This document shows positions 1 through 11,320 of a DNA stretch of 64,000 bases, in pieces. Position numbers and translations under genes: made by a program. The notes under the pieces were generated by a model. That model was given only the letters and a program-made list of their open reading frames with translations, was not told the origin of the DNA and made no database searches. How positions within the stretch are numbered: the stretch's first letter is position 1; every line of letters begins with the position of its first letter. This DNA is from Paragonimus westermani (lineage: Eukaryota > Platyhelminthes > Trematoda > Plagiorchiida > Troglotrematidae), in assembly GCA_008508345.1 (NCBI GenBank), contig QNGE01000282.1, positions 82,737 to 146,736 on the forward strand, given 5' to 3'.

Positions 1-3000
1 AGCCGCCAGCGAGTTGTGTCCTGATGGACTTCTGTTATCATTTTCCGTGACCTTGATCTCCGCTGTGCGACTATTCAAAGTGAACACATTTTCAGAAATT
101 TTGTATCAATCACCACATTTAACAAAATCATTTGATAGAGCTGATGGTCAACGTTATTAGGTGTTAGTAACGACTGATCACATTTTCCTAAAGCACTGCT
201 TGCAAACCGTCATATTTCTATTTACGGAGTATAATGGTATCAGTAGCGTACATCTGGTAGTTAGATTTTTGCGGAAGAAAATGTGGGCTTTGAAACTGTT
301 GCCATTCGTCGGGGGAATGTTAACCGTTCATTCTACATACACACACATGTATACTACTGGTTAACAACAACAGATTTGGGCAAGTTATTTCCTGCCGTTT
401 ATCATAGACGCGCTCGAACCCGTATACTAATGTCTTTCTCGTACAATGAGAATAGTTAACTAAAATCCCAATTTGCATCTAAACCTTTAATAGTATTTTA
501 TTGTTTTCATAATCTGGGGTATTATATGTAGGAGGCATCATTTGATGAGGATTCACCGGATGTTCACTTCTGGATTTGTTGTTAAAACAGTTTGCAATAT
601 TTAAACTTACAAACAACTAAGTGAAGGGCAGGTTTCAAATCTAGAAATCATTCACCAGTTTGTAATTTTTAATCGTTGTTCAACATAAGCAAAACTGAGA
701 CTCAGTGCAATCGGGATCTTGATGCACATTGGCCGGGAATCAGTATGCTTCTTGCAAGCAATCTTGGGATACTTACACCGATCTCCAAGCCTTACAGATG
801 AGGTTGCCTTTTAAAGGTGGCTGTAAGTGGAAACTCACCGTAAGATATACCAAATTACTTTGCATAAAGTGAATTTTCATGAGTGAACTTGAAGACAATT
901 AAAAAAGGAAAATTCTTACAAAAAAGCATGTTTAACTTTCGCCAATTAGCACTAACTTAGCTTTATATATGAGCATCAAAGAGAAACATCTACAATTTTG
1001 GCAACCTTTTGTCTAGGATGGAATGTCATTTACATCGAACATCTTTTGTTTTGCTGATGATTATTGACATGATGTGTGGTACGGGCCCAAAATGTTCAGT
1101 TTACAGTTGAAAAACGCCGGTCATATAGCAAAAATTTCGTTTCCAAAACTTCCGAGAAATAGTGCTAATCATCCAGGAACCAAGCAATGATCTTTCGATG
1201 CTCATCTTATTTGTAGCTACTCTGTGGCGTTCAATACACTTGGTTTAAGGCAATGGTCTCTGCTTCAATTTTTTAACACCTTGGACGGTTGACAATTCAG
1301 GAACATGAAGTGACAGGTTGATGAACTGGAACCAGCCAACTTCACAGTGTCTACTATTTGCTTTAAGACGCAGTAATTAGTTCACAGACCTCATTCTGAC
1401 GGTAGCTTAAAATCGGAATAGAAATGGCTGACATATTTACAAACCCAACAAACTTCTCAGGTCGTGTTTCTATTTCACAACCTAGTCGGCTCCCAGTTCT
1501 GTGACAGTTTTTTACGTTCCAAACAAGACTTTCAAAGGGAACTTTCAGGTTGGCTGCTGTTCATTCCATTAACCTCAATAAGCTGCCTTGTTGAAAAATT
1601 ACCCAGTTTAGATAATGGTTTATGTGGCTGCATTTTGGACTCTATGTTTCTGACCTTGGTTTAAATATGACATCCGTGGTCTACAGATCATAACGTACGG
1701 CTAATGTTGGTGCATTTGTAGACCGCATTACTGAGTACTGTTGAATGTCCACCTTGAAATGACAGAACAAGTAAGTTGAGCTTTCGCTACTAGTCAGGAA
1801 AGCTGAGCAGGAAATTACTGTTCGAACGAGCGGCTACAGAAGCTCACCATTTTCAAGGAAAATAAGTGTTTCTGAGGGACTGCAACGTGTTATTTGTAAC
1901 AATCGCGGTACCTGCTTAATGGTTCTCTTTTCAAGGCTTTTCAGTATGAAAAATGAATATTGCATCATCAAACCGCTGTGAACGTCAGACGTAACGAAGA
2001 ATGTGGCCTGTTGAGAGACGCTGGATAAACGTGTGATAAACACATAACACGTTCAGTTCGGATGAAATTAGTCGCAAAGTCTGCAAGTAATACTGTGCGG
2101 TCCAAAAGTCAGTACCGGACCTGTTTTACCCGTTATTTTGGAATGCGACGTAGGCGCACGCTGAGATTTCTAGCCGTATACACCGTTTGGTGACTGTTTG
2201 GAGCAGCACTGGAATCGCGACAGCAAAAACAGTGATTAAGCAGTTGCAAGTCAGAAACGTTAGACGATCGAACCTTATCTGGCCTATTCGCTAGATGTGG
2301 TTGAAAACGGTTTGGCACTACACCGGATTACGTCAATATGTTTCAATTCGCAAGGTACTGACATAATCTCCGATTTTGCTGCTAGCAACGTGCTTGTCTT
2401 CGTGGGAAATGGATTTAATTTCACGTTACAACATGACAATACTATTTTATCGTTCCATATCTTGCACTTCTCGCCGCGTGCTTTGTTTATGACACTTGTA
2501 TCCTTTTTGAGAAATCACTGTAATCAAACGGAACCATACAACATAGTATCGAATAGCACACCACCGTCACAAGACTACTTTAAATTGTCTTTCTACATTC
2601 AGCCAAGAAGTCAGGAAATTTCCCAGGTGGGAAATAAATGTTACGTACCCTAAGCATCAACACTGGGAACGTTCTGTGTTTCACGATCAACGTTAGCTTG
2701 CATTAGGCATGTGGTGAGCCTTTAAATCCCACACGCCGTTAACTTCGCATGTTAGACGACATAAATGGCGCAAAAAATCGCAACCCGTTCACAACATGGA
2801 TCCGAAATTATAAACAGTTCTTTTGATAGGAGGGCATAAAATATTCGTTCAACATCACCAGAAAAATTACCATGTCGTTTCTGTGCGCGAAGTTGATACG
2901 CACAGAGATGCGCCTAAATGTCTTGGCTGGTAACTTTGATCTTCCCAATCTGTTGATAGTAGGGCCTCTCACCTCGATTATTTTGCCTCACCTTCTCTTG

Positions 3001-4217
3001 AGCGTGATAACCGACCCTACAGAACTATCACAGTGTCGGATTTAATCTCCTAGCGTTTTCTAACGCTGAATGTAATCCACAGTTAACTTGCTGCCGTAAC
3101 CTTTATGTTTCAGTAAGTTCTGTGAGGGGAGTTAAGCAAATACTATGTAAATTATGACAGTTAGCTTCCTCCTAGTTTTAAACGGGAGTGTGAACCCCGG
3201 TCTTGTTATATGGCTGAGGTATTGTGAGGCTAACTGCATATTTAGCATTGACACACGTTCGTATCTGGTTTCAAGGTAATCTGCAGCGTCAGCGAACACT
3301 TATGGTGCCAGGAGTTAGAAGCAATGAGTAGTGTGGGCTGAAGCGATTTTGAAGAAAGTATCTCTATTCCATGTGACATGAAGGAATATTTTTTCTTACG
3401 TCCATGTGATGAGTAAGAACGGATGTCAAGCAATCGTCCGGAATCCTAAGACATGATTATTGCTAACTATTCTGCAAACGCAAGTTACGATACATTTCTG
3501 TTTGAGGTTCTAGTCGTGCTCACTTCAAGTTTATTTCCCTTTGACGAGAGTGTGCACTGTCGTAGGAGTAGGTTGCCATGTGTAACGTCACACAACTGAC
3601 AGCGGATATGCTCACTTTTAACACAAGTCAAAAAATCGACAGGCCAATTTGCATTTCATTAAATATTCAACTCAGTCAGGCGAACTTGCAGTAGTCACGA
3701 CCTGAGAAATAAGTGGAAACTCATTTGGAAAATATTGCCACAAACTGGCGAATTTGTGGCGAAATACGCAGCAGGACTGCATAGAATATTCGACGGTTTG
3801 GTAGAACTGGTCACGAAAACAGTGATCTTTTTCGAGTTGCCCTTCAAATTTGATATTCTAACCTCAGCTGTACGTCACATAATACATCTTAGGTTTAGTT
3901 ATGTACACCCAGTCCCCGCGAATCTGGTGAGCGGATTTCACCCTAATGTCATCCTCGTGGTATCAGTTCATTTGCACTACATAGACTGAGCAAACCTCAG
4001 TTAGACGCAAGCATGATGACCTACAAGACCGGATGTCAGATTGTTGACGCAGTTGACTGGACAGCCACAGGAGTCTATTGAAAACCAATAATGTTCAGCA
4101 GCTGAATGTACTGCGTGAAAAATCACCTAGATTAACTGTACCACGCAAGCCAGCCTGAAGTTGGGCAACCGTAATTCTATCTTGTTTTTATTTAGTAAGG
4201 CTACTTTGTTTTCGGAT
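1..4217. other. No recognisable gene
   Basis: AT-rich sequence with stop codons throughout all frames. The longest open frame (about 118 codons near 2297-2653, plus strand) is within the range expected by chance at this base composition and matches no family I know. A short CA/TG-type run lies near 335-352. I see no repeat shared with the rest of the window. Confidence 0.6.
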
Positions 4218-4230
4218 AAGATTGACTGCT
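4218..4230. repeat. Target-site duplication, left copy
   Basis: AAGATTGACTGCT here matches AAGATTGGCTGCT at 4419-4431 with one difference. The pair exactly brackets the snap-back element between them, as expected for a duplicated insertion site. Confidence 0.7.
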
Positions 4231-4418
4231 AAACAGATTGGGAATAACACAACGTTACGAGAGGTGTAATCGATTACAACACTTCTGAAGAGGGCCACCC
4301 GAGGTGGTTGGAACGTAGAGTATTACAACTTGCTCATAACGTTGTGTTATTCCTAACCTCTTTATCAATAACCTGTTAAACACGTCGCCCGAACTATTTT
4401 GGTGCGGATATCTTACAA
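4231..4418 (+). mobile_element. Snap-back retroposon, copy 1 (5'-truncated)
   Basis: A 188-bp insertion between 13-bp direct repeats. Its outer arms are GGAATAACACAACGTTA (4241-4257) and a reverse-complementary arm at 4333-4353, giving a stem with about 20 of 21 positions paired. The loop holds the palindrome TGTAATCGATTACA (4265-4278), then CTGAAGA (4285-4291), a small hairpin CCACC/GGTGG (4295-4307) and GGAACG. The right flank, ending GGTGCGGATATCTTA, recurs in reverse complement at the left edge of the copy at 57948-58163, so this is taken as the shared 3' end and the plus strand as sense. The variable start and common end suggest target-primed reverse transcription. It is non-coding. It may derive from a Penelope-like terminal repeat; the family is not otherwise identified. 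Confidence 0.7.
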
Positions 4419-4431
4419 AAGATTGGCTGCT
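4419..4431. repeat. Target-site duplication, right copy
   Basis: AAGATTGGCTGCT, paired with 4218-4230 (12 of 13 identical). Three bases (CAA) lie between the shared 3' end of the element and this repeat. Confidence 0.7.
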
Positions 4432-4435
4432 TTCT

Positions 4436-4469
4436 AGCAAACGACAATCATTGAAAGCGGTCGTTTGCT
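4436..4469. repeat. Perfect 10-bp inverted repeat beside the insertion
   Basis: AGCAAACGAC (4436-4445) is exactly complementary to GTCGTTTGCT (4460-4469) across a 14-base loop. It is immediately followed by TATCTTACAAA (4470-4480), an 11-bp direct repeat of the element's own 3' terminus at 4409-4419. It may be part of a larger or earlier insertion; no function is assigned. Confidence 0.5.
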
Positions 4470-4481
4470 TATCTTACAAAT

Positions 4482-7400
4482 GGTCGACTCTTTGTTTAAG
4501 TATACACTGGCCACAACTTATACGTGATCAACTTCATATATAATTAACTGTTAACGCCTCAAAAGTAGACGCTAAACTAGAACGTGGCTTTCCTACAGGA
4601 TCATCAGAAATACTCACATTTTCCCACTCTTCTGTCAGTTGCCCACTAGTTTCGCATAACTGACCTGTTGTATACAGCTGAAGAGTTAAAGTGAAACGTC
4701 ACCTTCTTGCAATATATCTTTATGTTGTAAGTGGATCCCTATCTATGAGCTGTCTTTGGGTTGTGGTCAGTAGCGGTTGATCACCACCAATTCACCGTCG
4801 ACATCGTCACAACAATAAAATCACTTCAGTCACAAGAATTAAGGGGAGCATTATATCTCGACAGGTGAACGAAAGTGCAACAGATGTCTTGTATCCGTCG
4901 ATTATGGTGTAAATTCGATCGACAGCACAGTACAGCAACAAGAAAGTCAACCATCAACCTCGTTTCTTTCAAACATAAATCAGCAATCGGCACGCAGGTA
5001 TAATGGTTACAGAAGTGGGCAGCAAGAGCAGGGTTGACGAATGATCTTTATAACACAGTCAGGATAGAAACGCAACGAGTAATAATAATGTAACATCAAC
5101 TGATGAGCAACTGTTGTTAAAAAGCCATTTTTGTTTTACGCGATAGGTCGTTGTGCGCAGTCTGAAGGAGCCGAATCTTCATGTGAATATGCTTGTACAG
5201 ACATGTTTCAGTCATCTGTAGTAACATTGCGGATAAACATAGGAATACGTTATAAATCAGCGAAACGCTTGTGAAAAACAACAATTTACTTGCAAGGAGT
5301 CATAGATGGAGCCGTGAATGGATTCACTTCAGAAATTGAGTATCTAAGAGGACATGTTGAACTATTAGGAAGTGGTGTTAAATTCTGACAAAACACTAGA
5401 AACCATTAGTCAGTGTAATGACACAAACGACGCTGAAGAGCGCACGGAAATTAAGAGAGACATTTGTGTGCATACAACGCTCGAAAGTGAACAATTAACT
5501 TAGCGTCAATAATATGCTGTAGTCAAAGATGGTTCAAAGGCAAAACTGATGTATTTTGCAGAATCGTAACTCAACATGATGGTAGAGCCGGTTTAAACGT
5601 GGAACTGAATGAGCAAAGACAAATCTCTACCTTGGGTTTCTGTCCTGATTGGCACCAACATATGGCTGTAGGATTATTGATCTGTTTTTCTTAAACTTCC
5701 GCAGCATGATAACTCTAGTGGATTCCACACATAGGTATTACAGACTACCTGGGTATTTTGTACGTGCTAAGTAAAAAACAGATGACGAATAATCACCATT
5801 GAAGAACTTCAGGGATGTTTACAGTGCTCTCTGAATCACGACTGCATAAAAGTGTACACTGAAGTCGTTACTGTATAGAACTCTCTGTGGGGTTCATACT
5901 GAAGCTGGAATGAACCAATTGTATAAGAGTGGGGAAAAAACAGTGTCACCCACTTGTTCGATGTTTTAAAGACAGTAGGCTGTCTTTTCCAAGTTAAGTT
6001 ACAGAAATATACTTATTTTTATGCAGCACCTCCATCTCCACCGAACCAGAGTGAAGAAAGTATGTTCCGTTGACACTTCATTAGCAATTGAGTCCCACAA
6101 ACTGCACGAACTTCCGTCTGTTCGTTATTCACACCAAAATCCTTTCAACAACATGTTTACTGGAGTGATATCTTTCTAGTTGAGTTGTGTATGGCGAAAA
6201 AGTGTTTGCGCACTTTGGACAATTGACACAAATGTGGGATGCCACCGGACAGTCCACGTAGTTGCTTCATGAACTTTAAGAAAATAGTACATATATGAAC
6301 GTTTTTGGCTAATGTATTCGATGAAAACATTAAGTTTCCGTATTTCAAAACGATAGCAGATCACTGCCTAGGTGAACTGTGGCTTAATATTCCGAAAAAT
6401 ACAAACTGGTCTTCAACTAGTCAGCTGAAAATTGTTGGAGTTAAGTGAGCCTATTACGAGATTGCTCGCTTTAACTTAACATGAAAACATTTTTTCCTGC
6501 GAACGACACACGCTGTTTCGCAAGTATAGCCCCTCAACAATGAGAACCCACACTTACCGGCTCCCAGTGACCGAGGTTGCGACCATCTTGTTTTCTGAAG
6601 TGGGCAGTCGCAGAAAATATTCCATAATGTTTTAGCTCTTGACGCCATAGCAGCATATAAACAAGAATAAATTACGTACCTTATCTAACTTGTATGACGC
6701 CCGAAGAACTGAACACACAATCATCTTGGCTAAGTCTAGCTAGACTGACAATAAAGCAGAAAGGTCAGAACATTATTCTTCTCTGAGTGATCAGGTGGTG
6801 ACCACAGCATGCTATCTTACACGCCGTGCACAGCATTGTAGTATGCTGTTCAGTCAGACCGACTATAAATATGACGACTGATGTTAGACACCTGGCAGAT
6901 GTCATAGAAACTGTCGATGCCAAGTGGTGATCACGCACACTCACAAGAGCACATGAAAGACTTATTAATTTATCAACCTAACCGTCGATATTCATGGTCA
7001 GTTTATGTCTAGAACACTAATGATTGAACACCTGTACTGCGTCTTTGTAGTATTTGAACTCCGGGAATTAGTGGCAAGTTATGAACTTGTTCTAGCCCAA
7101 TGTTAGCCGTGATGCGGTAGGGGTAGAAGTGGGACAGCTGTAGATGCAGTTAGAAATTTTTTGAGTTGAATTACTTCCACAGACAGCAATACGCTGGGAA
7201 TTAAATCAGATGATGTGAAATAGTGTCGCACGAATCGTTTTGTTATTCAGCTATGTGAATCACAAAGGACTGGTCCTAGCTGGTAGGCCAAAATATCACG
7301 GCAATTCTGACTCTCATAATTGGTCGTGGTTATGCAGTTATGTTTGATAGACCTGCAGATTGAGTTTACGAAAACATCGCCCTCTGAAATTAGCCCCGTC

Positions 7401-9654
7401 AGTTAGGTTGGCTTGCCGGACAAGAACCAAGGATTTACCTCCGTCTCGCAGAACGGGCGGCCCACTGTCTGTAACTGATATCTAGGGAAGACCTTCACAG
7501 ACAAAACAGTCCTTGAAAACGTGAATTACATCTGGCCATTTCAATCAAATCAGTTGGTATCAAGACGTAGTAACGGACCGCAAATAAACCGGAGGAGTCA
7601 ATGTCTGTGTGTTGTTGAGGCATACAGAGGTCAAGCCGCAAAGTCCAACTGTTTGATCTCAGTTCAGCCTTATGGTTCTTAGCCGTCACACGTAGATCGG
7701 CGTTTATCTCAGGCCACCGGTTCGTAGGACTTGCCAGTGACTTCGTCATCTAGGTGATCAGGGAGCTTTTGCGAAGGTTGTCCAGAGCGGTCGTGAGCAA
7801 TAATGGGTCGCAATAAGGGGGTCGACAGTCTATAGGTTGAATACACAGTCTTTCATAACACAGGAAAGCTTGAGATGCTTGTTCAAGACTTTGAACTTTC
7901 AACGTTTCCAGGAAGCCGAAGTCACCAGGAAATATTACCGTCTGGTGTGCCTGCCTAGTTCTTGTCTCAAAACAGGTGCTTGTGCCGAAGTTGCACTGTT
8001 TTGCCCCCCCCCAAGGATGGGTAATTTCGCGGTGGGAAATATTCACGTAGAATCGCTCTGGAAGACCGACGTAGAAAGTCACAATTGCTAGTAACCACGG
8101 AGAGATATTTTACCGCGGAACTATGAAGACCGCAGACTTCATAGATCAAACAGATACTGTGACTGGAGATCTCTGATGATTTTAAACTTCGATCCAAATA
8201 TTTACTTATGCAGCTATCCAACGGTTTAAAATACAAACAGCGCTTCACTCTCTACTTGATCTCACCCTCCCTTCGCGGCACTGAGCAAGCAGATGATGGA
8301 GATTATCGGAAACCTCTCCTCTACCAGCACAAGTTCGATTCCAAAAGCATTTACTGTCAACGTGGTGCGCTTGGATGGAAAGAATGGTGTCAACCCAGGA
8401 CTCACATTAACGCGTGTACCTAAGGTTCCCATATTTCTCTGTTCAGTTCTCTGTTCAAGTGTTGGACGACTGAAAAGTACCGGTTGGGCTTTTATCGTAA
8501 AATTAGAAATAAATCCGGAATATTATTGCAGACACCTTGTAATGGATCCTATACACAGTCGGCCGTTTGGTAACTTCATGCCATTCAGCGGTTTGAAGCG
8601 GTCTGGATCTGGTCGACAGCTCTCAGCATTCAGTAAGAAGTCAAGAAATTGCAGCTAAGTAATGCTGAAAACAAATTTCGAAGATTTACTCGACAGATCC
8701 TTTCTAGACTCTCTTTTCAGTTGCCTCAAGAGTTGGGATCCTGTTCGTGGTCGATTGCTTCAGAGCTGATTACAACGAATTGGCGCATCAGCACCCCATG
8801 AAGATCATTATTCAGTTCGTCGATCTTCTCTTGTAGAATATATACCTGAATGATGGAGCCCAGAGAGCAAAACATTATACTGAAACAAACCCCAGGAAAT
8901 TCTTATGGTTCTCAGGCGGTTAAATTCGAAGCCAGTGAAATCTATAGGCATGCTACTGTCAAGTGAATTTTGAAGAGGTGCATACTACCGCGTAAGTCCA
9001 TACAAAAATATCGCCGCATATCGCTTTTTTGTCGCCAGCTGAAAGTCAGGTGAAGTGAACATCCACTAGCCGTCCCACCAAGAAAGTAATCATTTAACTG
9101 GCCAAACTGAAAGGCAAACCTGAACACATCCCCGTCTAGGTTTCTGTTTCCTGATTAATGTACTCAGCCCAATGCTGGATGGTGTCGCTGCACCTGATGC
9201 TCGTAGCTAAGGCAAGAACTGAGCACAGTTGCAAAGCAACACAATATCATACTAGCATTCGAAAATGGCATTTTTTATGGAAACTTCTCTGATTAAAACG
9301 ACCTTACACCCTCTTTACCCATATTATTGCCCATTTACGACCAACCTACGACAAGCCCCAATTAAATGGTTGAACCGATACAATGTGTTTTGGATGATTC
9401 AAAGTGACACATAGAGAAAGTAGCTGAACACAGATAAGCAAAGGATGATCAAACTTATAACGCATGCTTCCGATTCTCCTCAAATCAGACAGACGGGTGC
9501 AATTCACCTCTTATTTTGTTTGCCCATGAACATTCTATAGCACTTTGTCTTGTCTCGCTCACGAAGACAAATTTATGTATCAAACAAGACCCAGTGGAAC
9601 AGAACTGCTTAAAAACAGTACTACTGGTGACAACATTATGGTAGAGAAATAACT
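4482..9654. other. No recognisable gene
   Basis: Stops are scattered in every frame. On the minus strand at 4583-4612, CTGATGA is followed by TCCTGTAGGAAA, a weak hammerhead-like match. A possible tRNA-like stretch (A-box-like GGTATAATGGTTACA near 4998) lies about 100 bases before a CTGATGAG at 5100; too weak to call. Several open frames of 80-120 codons at 7.5-8.7 kb overlap on both strands and resemble no protein I know. A run of C occurs near 8005-8012. Confidence 0.5.
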
Positions 9655-10530
9655 CTCAAGAAAGCCCCAAATCTTACTACCACATGGGCATATCTCGGAA
9701 CTGCAATACAGACAGGTGAAGCCAACCGGAACCCACACCACAGTTAAGAAATGCTCCAAAAACATGATTGCGGTGTCCCATTAAGGCCGATCTTGTGCAA
9801 GGATGACTCACCGAACCACAAGCTTGCCAGATGGCTTGTACACATCCTCCACCCGATCCAGCAGATGTTCACTCCTCACTGTGTAAAAGATTCACTCGAT
9901 CTGGTACAAACTTTACAGAACGTATCAGTGAGTTCACATAAGATGTATTCTATCGACGTTGACTCCTTATTTACAAACGTCTTCCTCCGAGGAACAGTTG
10001 ACTTTTCATGCGGTTTTATTTCCCATCAAAATTTGCCTTTTTTTCTCCCGGTCGATTACCTTAAGGAACTTATACTTTTATGCACAGAGACTATCCGTTT
10101 TGATTTCGATGGATTGTCCTATAAGCAAGTTGATTGTATAGCAATGGGTAACCCATTGGGCCTTACACTTGCAGATATATTTTTAGGAATGATTGAATTA
10201 AAACTATCTGATGCTATAGATGGTACCAACCTCTATAAGCGATATGTAAATGATATTTTGATTTTTAATACTAGTAATCATTTTGCTTCACTCCTTAACC
10301 ACTTTAACTTCGTTCATCCTAATCTTTCTGTTTCCCATGAGGAGGAAACAAACAACAGTTTAGCTTTTCCAGACATTTCAATTACTAGACGGTAGGATGG
10401 CTCACTACAACGCTCAGTACACTGCAAAGCCACTTGGAGCGGTCGGTATTTGCAGTTCTCTACTTTTGCGCCCATTACTTACAAAAGATGCCTAGTACGA
10501 ACGTTTTTCATAGGGCCCCGGAGATATGCA
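9655..10530 (+). pseudogene. Penelope-like reverse transcriptase fragment
   Basis: RT of the Penelope family, which copies element RNA at the insertion site. The main open stretch is 9751-10395. It shows GVPLRPILC, then motif A SIDVDSLFTNV (Asp about residue 69), motif B IAMGNPLGLTLADIFL (129-145) and motif C YVND (165-168). In Penelope RTs motif C is normally YVDD, so the first catalytic Asp is Asn here, which alone should abolish synthesis. Upstream, VKPTGTHTT is readable in a different frame to about 9745, so there is a frame break near 9746-9750. At the other end, SITRR is followed by TAG at 10393-10395, after which the same frame continues LQRSV...ATWSGRYLQF to about 10530. The ATG at 9751 is not a real start. 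Confidence 0.85.
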
Positions 10531-11188
10531 CCGATGTCTGTTTACAAGGAGAAGAGGCGAAATTAGGACAGGATATGCTCGTAAACGGATACCCTGAGAA
10601 TTTCATCAAAATCCATAGCCAGAAATGACTGACCAAGACTGTCGGGAGTACGGTTCGCAAGAAGCAGGTCTTTTTGAACCTACCCTTCAAAGGTAATTAT
10701 GTCACAACGAACGTAAGTAACAAAAATTACAGTCTACTCTAACTCGCACATTCCTTGCGGCTGAATTGCGATTGCTACTCAAAACTAGGAGTGTCACTCA
10801 GCTTATTCGTAATCGTGACCTACTGAAATTTTTTGTCTCACATGTAATCTATCAGTTCACTTGCAGTTGTGGTGAGGTCTATAACGGCAGAATAAATCAG
10901 TGCCTACGACAAAGAATGGCTGAACATACGACTAAGTCGTTGATACATGCCATGACGCAACTGATATTGTTAACAGAACGACTGAGACGAAATCCGACCG
11001 CATCCATCACAAAGCACATCATGGAAACAGGTCACATTGTTGACCCGGACAACTCGTTCCAAGTTCTGTTGCGTAATCAGAAGCCCAATCTGCTCGCTTT
11101 CTCCGATACAATGTTGATCAATACTCACCGTCCGGCTCTGAGTGTGCATAAACTGTTTACTCACGCAGTTTGTCTGCCCTGGAACTGA
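10531..11188 (+). pseudogene. Penelope-like GIY-YIG endonuclease fragment
   Basis: C-terminal part of the Penelope polyprotein, which nicks target DNA. The connector (PEICTDVCLQGEE...NGYPENFIK) reads in one frame to a stop at 10626. Around 10715 the frame changes, and RTFLAAELRLL leads into VIYQFTCSCGEVYNGR (about 10847-10891), followed by QCLRQRMAEH and, later, KHIMETGHIVDPDNSF. VYQ...VYIGR is the usual form of the GIY and YIG half-motifs in this family; here the second half reads VYNGR. Open reading runs to the stop at 11186-11188. The adjacent Cys residues (CSC) are typical of the family. It aligns along its length with copy 2 at 14117-14668. Confidence 0.85.
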
Positions 11189-11320
11189 TGACAGTCTTTG
11201 TTTCATGTAAACCCTATCGTTGAGTGTTTCTTTTATTGTGCTGCTAACCGCATGTCCTATATATTCCAATGATTTACGTTCGTGACTGAAGAGAGTAAAC
11301 GAAGTGTTAACATCTCGCGG

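Larger units (their letters stand above)
9655..11320 (+). mobile_element. Penelope-like retroelement copy 1, degenerate
   Basis: Remnant of an endonuclease-bearing Penelope-like element. Protein similarity runs in order from the end of the RT N-terminal region (VKPTGTH, 9716-9736), through the RT palm and the connecting region, to a GIY-YIG endonuclease ending at 11188. A 3' untranslated stretch follows and is shared with copy 2: about 11273-11312 aligns with 14716-14757. At least three reading frames are needed to follow the protein, and there is an in-frame TAG after the RT, so it cannot make a full product. The 5' half of the RT N-terminus (the KPDKG region seen in copy 3) is missing or unrecognisable. 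Element ends and target duplication were not found. Confidence 0.85.
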
